Assembly: GCA_016711605.1 (NCBI GenBank)
Contig: JADJSS010000045.1
Span: 186,001 to 250,000 of the forward strand
Length of the DNA: 64,000 bases
Direction: 5' to 3'
Source of the DNA: Saprospirales bacterium
GTDB taxonomy: Bacteria; Bacteroidota; Bacteroidia; Chitinophagales; JADIYW01
The stretch's first letter is position 1. Each line of letters opens with the position of its first letter. Below, one piece after another: positions 20,601-28,787 of this stretch. The position numbers and the translations under genes are program-made. The notes beneath the pieces are model-generated. The model had not been told where the DNA came from and did not search any database. It saw only the letters and a program-made list of their open reading frames with translations.

Positions 20601-22504
20601 CAGGTAGTATTGTGGTAAATCAAGGAGCAACGCTAACATTAAGTTCGTCAGCAGGCACAAACGTACAAAGCAAATGTGTAAATTCATCGATTACTACGAT
20701 TACGTATGCAGTAGGAGGAAGTGCGACAGGCGCAGGAGTAACGGGTCTTCCAGCAGGTGTAACGGGAAGCTTTGCAGGTGGAGTGTTCACGATAAGTGGA
20801 GCACCAACAGCAACAGGTACGTTTAACTATACAGTAACGACTACAGGCGGATCATGTACACAGGCAACAGCAACAGGCACGATAACAGTAACAGCTAATG
20901 CATCAATATCATTGACATCATCAGCAGGTACAAGTAGCCAAACGGTATGTGTAGGAATATCGATAAATAATATTACTTATGCAGTAGGAGGAAGTGCGAC
21001 AGGCGCAGGCGTAACAGGTTTACCATCAGGCGTAACAGGAAACTACTCAGGAGGTGTATTTACGATTAGTGGATCACCAAGTGCAACAGGCACGTTTAAC
21101 TATACAGTAACGACAACAGGCGGTGGTTGTACACAGGCAAGTTTAACAGGAAGTATCACCGTAAATAGTTGTGGATGTACAAGTCCACCAAGTGTAAGTT
21201 TATCAAGCACAAGCGGAACAACATGCAGTAGCAGTGCAGTGACGATAAGCGGTAATACATTTGGAGGTAGTGCAACGAATGTAAGTATAACAGAGAATGG
21301 AGCTGGCTCATTAAATATCAACACCTCAACAAGTTCACCATTTAGCTTTACATATACACCAACAACAGCAGATGCAGGCAATGTGGTAACAATAACAGTA
21401 ACGACAAATAATCCGAATGGAAGTCCATGTGTAGCAGCAGTAGCAACGTATACGTTAACTGTAAGCGAAAATGCGTCAATATCATTGACATCATCAGCAG
21501 GCACAAACGTACAAAGCAAATGCGTAGGAACATCGATAAATACGATCACGTATAGTGTAGGCGGAAGTGCGACAGGCGCAGGCGTAACAGGCTTACCAGC
21601 AGGCGTAACGGGAAGCTTTGCAGGCGGTGTATTCACGATAAGTGGAACACCAACAGCAACAGGCACGTTTAACTATACAGTAACAACGACAGGTGGTTGC
21701 GGCTCTGCAACAGCAACAGGAACGATAACGGTGAATTCAAATGCAACGATTGCATTAACATCAGCAGCAGGTACCAATGGACAGACGAAATGTACAGGAA
21801 TATCATTAACATCGATTACTTATGCAGTAGGTGGTAGCGCAACAGGCGCAGGCGTAACAGGTTTACCAGCAGGAGTAACGGGTAGCTACTCAGGAGGAGT
21901 ATTTACGATAAGTGGATCACCAAGTGCAGCAGGTACGTTTAACTATACAGTAACGACAACAGGAGGCAGTTGTACACAAGCAACGGCAACAGGAAGTGTT
22001 ACAGTTAATTCAACACCGTCACAATCAACGATTACACAAGGAAATGATACATTGTATTCGAGTACTATAGTAGCAGGTGCGACGTATAACTGGTATTTGA
22101 ATGGAAGTGCAACACCAACTGCAAGTACAAGTACACCATATTTTAAATTTACGGTACAAGGAACATATAGAGTTGAATTAGTGAGTAATGGATGTAATTC
22201 TGTATTATCGGCATCATTATTAACGACATCATTAGGAGTTAAGACGAGCAATAATTTGAAAGAGTTCACATTATATCCAAATCCTACAGATGGCAGATTG
22301 GTATTAAATATTGGCTTATCAAAATTATCGAATGTAGAGCTTAAGATGTATAGTGCAGAAGGCAGAGAGATGTATAGCAAAGTGATAGGAATGAGTAAAG
22401 AAGTGACAGAAGAGTTAAATATTAACTCATTCGCAAAAGGTGTTTACATTTTGAAAGTACAAGTAGATAACGAGTTGTTTTACGAGAAAGTAGTGAAACA
22501 ATAA
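17666..22504 (+). CDS. Large secreted M43 (pappalysin-like) metalloprotease with PKD, cleaved-adhesin and seven Ig-like repeats, T9SS cargo
   Basis: 1612 residues. Signal peptide 1-21. The M43 domain (about 65-345) has the zinc motif His245-Glu246 / His249 / His255 in HEIGHWLGLRH and a later FMDYTGDNCMALFT Met-turn region. A PKD domain follows (about 350-430), then a MAM/cleaved-adhesin-like domain (FPFSENFESAYFPPLGWD, about 435-615) and a second PKD-like domain. Residues about 715-1450 are seven near-identical 90-residue repeats, with a different Ig-like domain between repeats 5 and 6. The C-terminus (TLYPNPTDGRL ... YEKVVKQ) is a T9SS type A sorting domain. Codon choice shifts around 19540, with far more ACG, GCG, GTA and AGC in the repeat half than in the protease half, suggesting the repeats were added separately. 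Probably a surface or secreted protease/adhesin. Confidence 0.92.
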   Translation: MTKKLLLLVPFLLLMIGNSFSVDKPTSKGWCGSEKPNVEWENQIQRIIQMQQAQHAANGREQQISYTIPVIVHICYYQNTTSQNISATRVQQQLTTLNNDYAGTGLNSGSLPSAFAAVKANSNITFCLAKLDLNNNVLAEPGIERINGNTRGWGNPGTTGWARDLIDGTIKKTTIWDPNYYLNIWVVPGIETTGTGTILGYATFPGMSGLGGMPTGAGNELNDGFVCRASYFGNNGASLGRTSTHEIGHWLGLRHIWGDDSCGTDYVDDTPTALEENYTCYTAPHITCGNAPAGDMFQNFMDYTGDNCMALFTNGQSARFQAVMQNADFRKNLPNSPVCDTVKQKPVAKFTSLLQNAALCATTKTYNFTDKSLFAPTSWSWTFQGGTPATSNVKNPSGISFNTPGFHDVTLTVTNNRGSHSVTQQINVPFIGNASFPFSENFESAYFPPLGWDIFNRNGSPAVNWDVRNGYSGYGIGNRSMIFDNTTLDGKYKKDDIMTPKINLTGITEAKLKFDIAYAPFFGDAGAGVDQFLWDTLEVLITDNCQGTTQSIYRKGETNLATFPAGLGPEFYPAANQWRSDTVVIPAAYLNKPNVQLIFRNYGAYGHTIYVDNINLFSPVTTPTVTSSFTASDTVVCIGGSLTFTSTSTTANGGVLDSIRWTLPGGTPSTSTSSSVSPVFNTVGNYTISLVAYTHNGATVIASTVATKSIRVRPNASITLSSAAGTNAQVKCVNTAITAITYSVGGGGTGAGVTGLPAGVTGGFAGGVFTISGTPTATGTFNYTVTTTGTCTQATAVGSITVNPNSTISLSSAAGTNAQVKCVNTAITAITYSVGGSGTGAGVTGLPAGVTGSFAGGVFTISGAPTATGTFNYTVTTTGGSCTQATATGTLTINGNSTITLTSASGTDAQTKCSGTAITNITYSVGGSGTGAGVTGLPAGVTGSFAGGVFTISGTPSATGTFNYTVTTTGGSCTQATATGSIVVNQGATLTLSSSAGTNVQSKCVNSSITTITYAVGGSATGAGVTGLPAGVTGSFAGGVFTISGAPTATGTFNYTVTTTGGSCTQATATGTITVTANASISLTSSAGTSSQTVCVGISINNITYAVGGSATGAGVTGLPSGVTGNYSGGVFTISGSPSATGTFNYTVTTTGGGCTQASLTGSITVNSCGCTSPPSVSLSSTSGTTCSSSAVTISGNTFGGSATNVSITENGAGSLNINTSTSSPFSFTYTPTTADAGNVVTITVTTNNPNGSPCVAAVATYTLTVSENASISLTSSAGTNVQSKCVGTSINTITYSVGGSATGAGVTGLPAGVTGSFAGGVFTISGTPTATGTFNYTVTTTGGCGSATATGTITVNSNATIALTSAAGTNGQTKCTGISLTSITYAVGGSATGAGVTGLPAGVTGSYSGGVFTISGSPSAAGTFNYTVTTTGGSCTQATATGSVTVNSTPSQSTITQGNDTLYSSTIVAGATYNWYLNGSATPTASTSTPYFKFTVQGTYRVELVSNGCNSVLSASLLTTSLGVKTSNNLKEFTLYPNPTDGRLVLNIGLSKLSNVELKMYSAEGREMYSKVIGMSKEVTEELNINSFAKGVYILKVQVDNELFYEKVVKQ
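19808..22010 (+). repeat. Seven tandem 270-bp coding repeats (one non-repeat domain inserted)
   Basis: Each unit encodes about 90 residues with the core GAGVTGLPAGVTG, then GGVFTISG and GTFNYTVTTTGG. Five units run consecutively from 19808 to about 21165. An unrelated Ig-like segment occupies about 21166-21465, and two more units end near 22010. DNA identity between units is high over long stretches, so copy-number change by recombination is expected and short-read assembly could collapse copies. Confidence 0.9.
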
Positions 22505-22531
22505 AGTTTTAATAAGTAGATTCAATAATTC

Positions 22532-22562
22532 AAACCTCGACTAATTTAGTCGAGGTTTTTTT
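22532..22562 (+). terminator. Intrinsic terminator of the large M43 protease
   Basis: A 13-bp perfect stem (22532-22544 with 22546-22558; core cctcgactaa/ttagtcgagg) followed by a T-run, 28 bp after the stop codon. Confidence 0.85.
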
Positions 22563-22663
22563 ATTATAAAAGGAAACAAAAAAATACAAAATATAACAGT
22601 GTTGTAATGAGTTTAAAGAGAATAAATAGTTGAAACTTTACAAACAACATGGAGAAGTCGGAG

Positions 22664-22683
22664 ACATTCGTAGATACGAATGT
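22664..22683. promoter_or_regulatory. Perfect 9-bp inverted repeat upstream of thiolase
   Basis: The arms acattcgta and tacgaatgt flank a 2-base spacer, about 100 bp before the thiolase start and with no T-run. The shape suits a dimeric repressor operator, but no regulator is encoded next to it. It could also be part of a small dispersed repeat. Confidence 0.4.
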
Positions 22684-22785
22684 GTTTTCTAAACAATTTA
22701 TTTAGCCACATGTATTAACTACACAATAAATTGATTTTAAAACTCCTAAATACTTTGTATTTTTGTAATCAAATTAAAAATTATT

Positions 22786-23961
22786 ATGGAAGATGTATTT
22801 ATTGTATCAATGGCACGCACTCCAATTGGCGCATTGAGTGGCGTTTTAGCAAATGTAAACGTTATTGAATTAGGTAAAATTGCTGTTCAAGCTGCTATGC
22901 AACGTGCTGGAATCAACGGCGATCAAATAGATGAAGTTTATTTAGGAAATGTGTTGCAGGCAAATGTAGGACAAGCTCCAGCGCAACAAGTATCGATAGC
23001 TGCTGGTATCAATACAAAAACGCCTTGTACTACCGTAAATAAAGTATGCGCTTCAGGAATGAAAGCAATTATGTTAGGCGCACAATCTATACAATTAGGT
23101 GACAACGATGTAGTGGTAGTTGGCGGAATGGAAAGCATGAGTAATGCACCACATTATTTGCCAACTGGTAGAACTGGAATTCGATATGGTAATGGTGAGA
23201 TTTTAGACGCAATTGTTCGTGATGGATTACAAGATCCATATAAAAAATACATGATGGGAAATGCTGGTGAAGTATGTGCAAAACATTATTCATTTTCTCG
23301 AGAAGATCAAGATGCTTATGCTATTTCATCGTACAAACGTGCGCAAGAAGCGTATGCAAACGGTTATTTTAAAGATGAAATTGTACCTGTTGTGATTGCA
23401 TCTAAAAAAGGCGATGTTACTATCTCTGAAGATGAAGAATATAAAAAATTTGATGAAGCAAAAGTAAGTGCGTTGAAGCCAGCTTTTGAAAAAGAAGGTA
23501 CGATAACGGCTATAAATGCATCTAAAATTAATGATGGCGCAAGTGCGATGGTATTGATGAGTGGCAAAAAAGTGAAAGAATTAGGTGTTACACCTTTGGC
23601 AAAAATTATTTCATTTGCAGATGCATCACAAGATCCAGAATGGTTTACAACTACACCTTCAAAAGCAATTCCAAAAGCATTACACAAAGCAAATTTAAAG
23701 GTAGAAGATGTTGATTTTTTTGAAATTAATGAAGCATTTTCAGTAGTTGCTTTAGCCAACATGAAAGAAATGAATATTTCGCATGATAAAATAAATGTAT
23801 TTGGCGGTGCAGTTGCATTAGGTCATCCAATTGGAAATTCTGGTTGCAGAATTGTAGCTACTTTAATTTCTATCTTAAAAAATAAAGATGGAAAAATTGG
23901 TGCAGCAGGAATTTGTAATGGTGGTGGTGGCGCTAGTGCTATTGTTATTGAGAAAGTGTAA
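22786..23961 (+). CDS. Acetyl-CoA C-acetyltransferase (thiolase)
   Basis: 391 residues, the usual length for a degradative or biosynthetic thiolase. It catalyses condensation of two acetyl-CoA to acetoacetyl-CoA, or the reverse cleavage. The acyl-accepting Cys is Cys88 in NKVCASGMKAI. The other signatures are NEAFSVVA (His/Asn region), GGAVALGHPIGNSGCRI with the catalytic His, and CNGGGGASA with the second catalytic Cys. A TATTTTTG -7 element lies at 22758-22765, but no convincing -33 partner is at standard spacing. The gene stands alone, with no other beta-oxidation gene beside it. Confidence 0.95.
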   Translation: MEDVFIVSMARTPIGALSGVLANVNVIELGKIAVQAAMQRAGINGDQIDEVYLGNVLQANVGQAPAQQVSIAAGINTKTPCTTVNKVCASGMKAIMLGAQSIQLGDNDVVVVGGMESMSNAPHYLPTGRTGIRYGNGEILDAIVRDGLQDPYKKYMMGNAGEVCAKHYSFSREDQDAYAISSYKRAQEAYANGYFKDEIVPVVIASKKGDVTISEDEEYKKFDEAKVSALKPAFEKEGTITAINASKINDGASAMVLMSGKKVKELGVTPLAKIISFADASQDPEWFTTTPSKAIPKALHKANLKVEDVDFFEINEAFSVVALANMKEMNISHDKINVFGGAVALGHPIGNSGCRIVATLISILKNKDGKIGAAGICNGGGGASAIVIEKV

Positions 23962-24167
23962 TGCATTTCTTTCAAAAAAAATAACTTACTATAACTTAAA
24001 ATTATGTAATTTCTTTATAGAATTGTGTAAATTTTTGTTTAATCAACTTGTTATTTTTGTACTATAAATTAAACTACATAAAATTATATTGTGGAAAAAA
24101 TGTGCGTAAATGAGCAAGTGGTCAATTCTACTTATTATTCGGTATATTCACAATGAAATTTTTATTT

Positions 24168-24175
24168 TAATTTTG
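24168..24175 (+). promoter_or_regulatory. Probable -7 promoter element of the beta-barrel gene
   Basis: TAATTTTG fits the TAnnTTTG -7 consensus and lies 32 bases before the ATG at 24208. A matching TTTG at -33 is not evident, so this is tentative. Confidence 0.4.
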
Positions 24176-24207
24176 TCATATAGATTCAAATACATAAAAT
24201 TAAAACA

Positions 24208-24873
24208 ATGAAAAAATTAATGAAATTAATGGTAGCAGTAACAATTGTATTGTTCTCTACTAACACATTTGCTGAAGAATTAGGATTAAAATTGTCAAGT
24301 TTTGCAGCACCTAAGAAAAGTGCAAAATCGTCTGCTGATAAAGCTTTCGAAGGTAAAGGTTCAAAAACAGTATCTTTAGGTTTAGGAATGTCATCTTATT
24401 TAGGCACATTTGGTAGTGGTGGCTATTCTAGCTATTTTGGTGGAAGAGGTTATTATGGTGGCCTTTACGGCGGTTTTTGGTATTCTGGAACATTATCGGT
24501 TCAAGCAGAATTTGGTGTTCATGATTATGTTGGCGTAGGTATTGTAACTGGTGTTGGTGGAAGAAACTACAGAGGTGGTGGTGGTGTATTATATGTACCA
24601 GTTGGTATTTTCGCTAATTTCCACTTCTTCCAATTAATTGAAGATAAAACAAGCAAAGATATTCATGGAGATAAATTAGACTTGTATGCTGGTTTAAATG
24701 TTGGTTCTGGTTTAGCAGTAAGTTTCCCTGCAAGCAGCAGCAACATTGGCGGTATGTTATTTGTTGGACCACAAGTTGGTGTTAAATACTTCTTCAAACC
24801 AAAAATTGGCGTTTACGCTGAAGTTGGTTACGGTAAAAGTTTAATGGAAGCTGGTATTTCATTTAAATTATAA
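24208..24873 (+). CDS. Outer-membrane beta-barrel protein
   Basis: 221 residues. A cleavable signal peptide (1-22, ending TFAEE) precedes a Gly/Tyr-rich segment (about 58-95) and alternating amphipathic strands ending in LMEAGISFKL, a C-terminal strand closing on a hydrophobic residue as in barrels. The pattern VHDYVGVGIVTGVGGRNY is shared with the next gene (VHDYVSVGAYYSVAFKNY), as is FxxFQLIEDKTSKDIHGDKLDLY (compare WWQLLDDKLDKELLSEKLDF), so the two are paralogues. Function is unknown; a porin-like or structural role is the general expectation. Confidence 0.75.
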   Translation: MKKLMKLMVAVTIVLFSTNTFAEELGLKLSSFAAPKKSAKSSADKAFEGKGSKTVSLGLGMSSYLGTFGSGGYSSYFGGRGYYGGLYGGFWYSGTLSVQAEFGVHDYVGVGIVTGVGGRNYRGGGGVLYVPVGIFANFHFFQLIEDKTSKDIHGDKLDLYAGLNVGSGLAVSFPASSSNIGGMLFVGPQVGVKYFFKPKIGVYAEVGYGKSLMEAGISFKL

Positions 24874-24891
24874 TAAATAAATAATCAATTT

Positions 24892-24921
24892 AAATGCCAC
24901 GATTTTTCGTGGCATTTTTTT
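24892..24921 (+). terminator. Intrinsic terminator between the two barrel genes
   Basis: An 11-bp perfect stem (24892-24902 with 24907-24917; aaatgccacga/tcgtggcattt) with loop tttt and a trailing T-run. It makes the two paralogues separate transcription units, at least in part. Confidence 0.85.
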
Positions 24922-24983
24922 ATTTAGATAAGTTATTTCAGCATCAATTCTGTAATTTTACATTTTCATTCATAAACAACAAT

Positions 24984-25673
24984 ATGTATAAATCATTCAA
25001 ATCTTTTACTCTAATTATCGTTTTTATAGTATTTTCTTCTCAACTATTTGCCGAAAACCTAAACATCGAAATAGAAAAAAAATCTGAAAATAATTTTAAT
25101 AAAAGTGAAGTTTCGTTTATTGAAAATGAAAAAGGAACAAAAATATATACACCAGTAAGTGAAGGTGCATCTGCCAAAAAAAACGTTGTCATTCAACCAA
25201 CTTTAAATGTTGGACATCATTTAGGTTTTGCATCGTTGAACTATGCTGGCACAAAATATGGAACAGGTTTGTTACTTGGTTTTACTTTGAATTTAGATTA
25301 TAATGTACACGATTATGTAAGCGTTGGTGCATATTATTCAGTTGCATTTAAAAACTATAAATCAACTAATGTTTCCTATTTCGGACAAGCAACTGGTGCG
25401 CGTGTTGCGTTGCATTGGTGGCAATTGTTAGATGATAAATTAGATAAAGAGTTGCTTTCTGAAAAACTCGATTTTGATATTCACGGACATATTGGCGCTT
25501 ATTTTATTTCGTATAAAGATAAAACCTTAGATACTAAAACTAAAAAAATAGGTGTGAACGCTGGTGGTGGTGTTGCTTTGCGCTATTATTTTGTAGAGCA
25601 TTTTGGCGTTGCCATCGAAGCTGGTTACGAAGAAGCATCGTGGGCAAAAATTGGCTTTGCAATAAAAATTTAA
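24984..25673 (+). CDS. Outer-membrane beta-barrel protein, paralogue of the preceding gene
   Basis: 229 residues from the ATG at 24984; an upstream in-frame ATG at 24894 lies inside the terminator hairpin and is unlikely. Signal peptide 1-23 (ending LFAEN). A charged, variable region (24-75) is followed by barrel strands with VHDYVSVGAYYSVAFKNY and a final strand WAKIGFAIKI. It shares two long motifs with the 24208 gene but lacks its Gly-rich block. Role unknown. Confidence 0.72.
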   Translation: MYKSFKSFTLIIVFIVFSSQLFAENLNIEIEKKSENNFNKSEVSFIENEKGTKIYTPVSEGASAKKNVVIQPTLNVGHHLGFASLNYAGTKYGTGLLLGFTLNLDYNVHDYVSVGAYYSVAFKNYKSTNVSYFGQATGARVALHWWQLLDDKLDKELLSEKLDFDIHGHIGAYFISYKDKTLDTKTKKIGVNAGGGVALRYYFVEHFGVAIEAGYEEASWAKIGFAIKI

Positions 25674-25718
25674 AAATTTTTTTTTTTTTAAAAAAATTTT
25701 AAAATATAAAAAATTTTT
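25671..25718. repeat. Homopolymer-rich AT palindromic stretch
   Basis: Runs of A5, T13, A7, T4, A4 and so on, ending aaaaaattttttg, with no G or C for about 45 bases. It lies between the convergent barrel and hydroxylase genes and may be a degenerate bidirectional terminator. The run lengths are doubtful in any sequencing technology. Confidence 0.5.
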
Positions 25719-25762
25719 TGTAATGAAATATAATCTGAAATCAAACTAAAAAATAGTAAAAA

Positions 25763-26308
25763 CTATTTCCTATTATTATTGATTATTCTGAAATGAACAG
25801 CGTATCTGTTTTTAATTTCACCATCATTTGTTAACCAGTTCATAGTCATCTTTTCTGGTATATTCACTGTTTCCACTGGAATAAACGTACCAAAAACTCT
25901 GTCCCAAAATCGTGTAGTTACACCATGATTCATTTTTGGATTATGAAAATGATGATAAAAATGATGTTTTCTCAAAATTATAAAAGGTGCTACTAATGGA
26001 TCTTTTGCATGATATCTGAAATGTGCTGCTTCGTACAAAGCATACATGCCAAAAAATCCTATTAAAAAGAAAAGCACTATTAAAACTGGTGCAAACAAAT
26101 TTCCGAACAAAAAGAAAATCATAAACACTATACTGGCGCTAATTACTTTTTTATAAACAGGCGCGAAGTAATTAAATTTTGCATGATGTTGCACATGTTC
26201 TCTTTTAAAGAAATTTCTGCCTTTATGTTCGTGTCCTAAAAAACGATGCAACATATATTCTGCAAAAGTCCACAACAAAACACCTAAAATAAAAGATAAA
26301 ATTATCAT
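25763..26308 (-). CDS. Sterol desaturase / fatty acid hydroxylase superfamily membrane protein
   Basis: 181 residues with about four membrane segments (3-17, two in 58-92, and a further hydrophobic stretch). The di-iron histidine clusters are HRFLGHEH near residue 21, HVQHH near 38 and HHFYHHFHNPKMNHG near 114-128. This is the pattern of the bacterial fatty acid hydroxylase branch that hydroxylates or desaturates lipids. The specific substrate (for example ceramide or ornithine-lipid chains) is unknown. Confidence 0.87.
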   Translation of the reverse strand: MIILSFILGVLLWTFAEYMLHRFLGHEHKGRNFFKREHVQHHAKFNYFAPVYKKVISASIVFMIFFLFGNLFAPVLIVLFFLIGFFGMYALYEAAHFRYHAKDPLVAPFIILRKHHFYHHFHNPKMNHGVTTRFWDRVFGTFIPVETVNIPEKMTMNWLTNDGEIKNRYAVHFRIINNNRK

Positions 26309-26371
26309 ACGTTTAATTTTGAAGCAGTAAATTAAGCAGAATAAATGATAAAAATTTCTTAAAAATTAAAC

Positions 26372-27892
26372 TTACAAATCAAACTTAATTCCTTGCGCCA
26401 ATGGCAAGTCTTTGCCATAGTTGATCGAGCTGGTTTGTCTACGCATATATGCTTTCCAGGCGTCTGAGCCAGATTCGCGTCCACCACCAGTTTCTTTTTC
26501 ACCACCAAATGCACCACCAATTTCTGCACCTGAAGTTCCCATATTTACGTTGGCAATTCCACAATCAGAACCAGCAGCCGATAAAAATGCTTCCATTTCG
26601 CGCATATTGGTTGTAATTATTGATGATGATAAACCTTGTGGTACTTCATTCTGTAATGCAATAGCATCTTCCAAATGGTCGTATTTCATTAAATATAAAA
26701 TAGGTGCGAAGGTTTCTGTTTTTACAATTGGTAATTGTGAATCTACTTCGGCAATGCAAGGTTTCACATAGCAACCAGAAGTGTAGCTTGAGCCAGATAA
26801 TACTTCACCTTCAACCACAAATCGACCACCTTGCACTTTGCATTCTTCAATAGCTTTTGAATATAGTTGCACTGCATGTGTGTCAATCAATGGTCCAACA
26901 TGAATACCATCTTCTAACGGATTTCCTATTTTTAATTGATTAAATGCACTAACTAATTGCTCTTTAAACTGCTCATAAACAGAAGAATGTATAATCAATC
27001 TTCTAGTTGTAGTACAACGTTGACCTGTTGTACCTGTTGCGCCAAATACACTACCAACGATAGCTAATTTTAAATCTGCATTTGGTGTAATTATAATCGC
27101 ATTGTTGCCACCTAATTCTAATAAACTTCTTCCTAATCGAGCAGCGACCACTTTGCCAACTTCTTTTCCCATTCGTGTTGAACCAGTTGCAGAAATTAAT
27201 GGTATCCGTTCATCAGCAGCCATCCATTCGCCAACATTGCGGTCGCCATTTATTAAACACGATAAACCTTCCGGCAAATTATTGGCTTTTATAACTTTTT
27301 CTACAATTTTTTGACACGCAACGGCTGTTAATGGCGTTTTTTCTGACGGTTTCCACACACAAACGTCGCCGCAAACCCAAGCCAACATAGCATTCCAACC
27401 CCAAACTGCAGCCGGAAAATTGAATGCTGTGATGATTCCAACAATTCCAATTGGATGATATTGTTCATACATACGATGATTTGGTCGTTCAGAATGCATG
27501 GTTAGACCATATAATTGACGAGAAAGACCTACTGCAAAATCGCAGATATCAATAATTTCTTGCACTTCACCTAAACCTTCTTGTAAACTTTTTCCCATTT
27601 CCCAGGAAACCAATCTACCTAAATCATCTTTATGTCTGCGAAATTCTTCACCCATTTGGCGTACAATTTCACCACGTTTTGGTGCTGGCAATAATCGCCA
27701 AACTTTAAAAGCATCTTCAGCTTTTTGTAAAACATTTTTGTATGCTTCTTCATCAGTAATTTGTACAGTAGCAATTTTTTTACCATCCACAGGAGAAAAA
27801 GAATCTAAATGATTATTGGTAGAAATCCAATTTGTACCTGTTGAAGTACCAGCATTTGTTTCATTAATGTTTAAATTTTTTAAGAATTGCAT
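26372..27892 (-). CDS. Aldehyde dehydrogenase, ALDH7 (aminoadipate-semialdehyde dehydrogenase-like)
   Basis: 506 residues. Residues 150-160 (IVGIITAFNFPAAVWGWN) are the ALDH substrate/NAD entry motif. The catalytic pair is Glu259 in LLELGGNN and Cys293 in GTTGQRCTTTRR. FNFP, GTTGQRC and the C-terminal GGAFGGEKETGGGRESGSDAWKAY follow the ALDH7A/AmaB subgroup, which oxidises aminoadipate semialdehyde/piperideine-6-carboxylate in lysine catabolism. No other lysine-degradation gene is in the window, so the pathway assignment is an inference from the family. Confidence 0.9.
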   Translation of the reverse strand: MQFLKNLNINETNAGTSTGTNWISTNNHLDSFSPVDGKKIATVQITDEEAYKNVLQKAEDAFKVWRLLPAPKRGEIVRQMGEEFRRHKDDLGRLVSWEMGKSLQEGLGEVQEIIDICDFAVGLSRQLYGLTMHSERPNHRMYEQYHPIGIVGIITAFNFPAAVWGWNAMLAWVCGDVCVWKPSEKTPLTAVACQKIVEKVIKANNLPEGLSCLINGDRNVGEWMAADERIPLISATGSTRMGKEVGKVVAARLGRSLLELGGNNAIIITPNADLKLAIVGSVFGATGTTGQRCTTTRRLIIHSSVYEQFKEQLVSAFNQLKIGNPLEDGIHVGPLIDTHAVQLYSKAIEECKVQGGRFVVEGEVLSGSSYTSGCYVKPCIAEVDSQLPIVKTETFAPILYLMKYDHLEDAIALQNEVPQGLSSSIITTNMREMEAFLSAAGSDCGIANVNMGTSGAEIGGAFGGEKETGGGRESGSDAWKAYMRRQTSSINYGKDLPLAQGIKFDL

Positions 27893-28029
27893 ATCTTTTT
27901 ATTTTGATAGTTTAAACTTGTAATTTATTTGTCAAAGTTACTAAATTATAGAGTATTATCTTCTTTATGAGTATTGATTATATTTCGTATTATTGCGTTC
28001 AATTATTGATATTTAGAAATTATTTTTTT

Positions 28030-28296
28030 ATGATTAACAAGCTAAATCAATTTATATTAAACAACATTTCAAAGGTTGAAATGCTTGGAGTTATAATGCG
28101 AATAATTAGTTTTAGTTTAGTAAGTTGGTTGGGTTCTGAAAGTCCATTTTTATTTGTCTGGATTTTTAATACTATTGATGCTATCATATTAAGTTGGTGT
28201 GCTATTTTAAGAAAAGATAGAGCATATTCTTTATTAAACAGCTTTTGGATTTTAGTTGGAGTTGTTGGTATATTACGTGCAACAGGTGTTATTTAA
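28030..28296 (+). CDS. Small three-helix membrane protein of unknown function
   Basis: About 88 residues from the ATG at 28030; the frame is open from an earlier ATG at 27967, which would add 21 residues. Three hydrophobic helices are visible: MLGVIMRIISFSLVSWLG, FLFVWIFNTIDAIILSWC and SFWILVGVVGILRATGVI, linked by RKDRAYS. The layout resembles small membrane proteins distantly like PnuC, but I do not recognise the family. It is followed by yajC 65 bp later. Confidence 0.65.
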   Translation: MINKLNQFILNNISKVEMLGVIMRIISFSLVSWLGSESPFLFVWIFNTIDAIILSWCAILRKDRAYSLLNSFWILVGVVGILRATGVI

Positions 28297-28361
28297 TTTA
28301 ACAAGAACATTATTTTGATTATTGTACTTAGATTGATAGATTTGCAATCTAAATTATTAAA

Positions 28362-28694
28362 ATGAATTCTCTTTTATTTTTATTACAAGCAGGTGGTGCA
28401 GCAAATCCAATGCAACTGCCAATTATGTTATTGTTGATGGGTGTGGTTTTTTACTTTTTTCTTATAAGACCACAAAACAAAAAACAAAAAGAAGCACAAG
28501 CATTTTTAGAAGCCATTAAAGTTGGCGATAAAGTAATTACAACGTCAGGAATTCACGGAAAAATTACTGCTATTAATGACGACAATACAGTTTTAGTTCA
28601 AGTTGATGGACCAACTCGATTAAAAATGGAAAAATCTTCTATTAATGCAGAATTGACTAAAGCTGTAAATACTACATCAACAGAAACGAAATAG
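28362..28694 (+). CDS. yajC: Preprotein translocase subunit YajC
   Basis: 110 residues. One membrane helix (about 16-35, MQLPIMLLLMGVVFYFFLIRP) leads into the RPQNKKQKE motif of YajC. The small cytoplasmic domain has VGDKVITTSGIHGKI and a Ser/Thr/Lys tail. It associates with SecDF in protein export. The length is normal for the family. Confidence 0.95.
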   Translation: MNSLLFLLQAGGAANPMQLPIMLLLMGVVFYFFLIRPQNKKQKEAQAFLEAIKVGDKVITTSGIHGKITAINDDNTVLVQVDGPTRLKMEKSSINAELTKAVNTTSTETK

Positions 28695-28787
28695 AAAAAA
28701 GAACACGGATTTTAATGATGATTATGATTTTGCAGAGAAATCTTTTTATCTTATAAAATCTATTAAATCAGTGTTCAATAAATCTCT

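Noticed and set aside
20281..21666. Long minus-strand open frames of Pro/Val/Thr-rich composition across the repeat region
   Set aside because: They are the antisense of the 90-residue repeats of the plus-strand M43 protease; the same reverse-frame peptide recurs in each repeat and has no start context or domain.
19808..22010. Possible CRISPR or satellite array
   Set aside because: The repeat unit is 270 bp and entirely coding with conserved protein periodicity; there are no short direct repeats with unique spacers.
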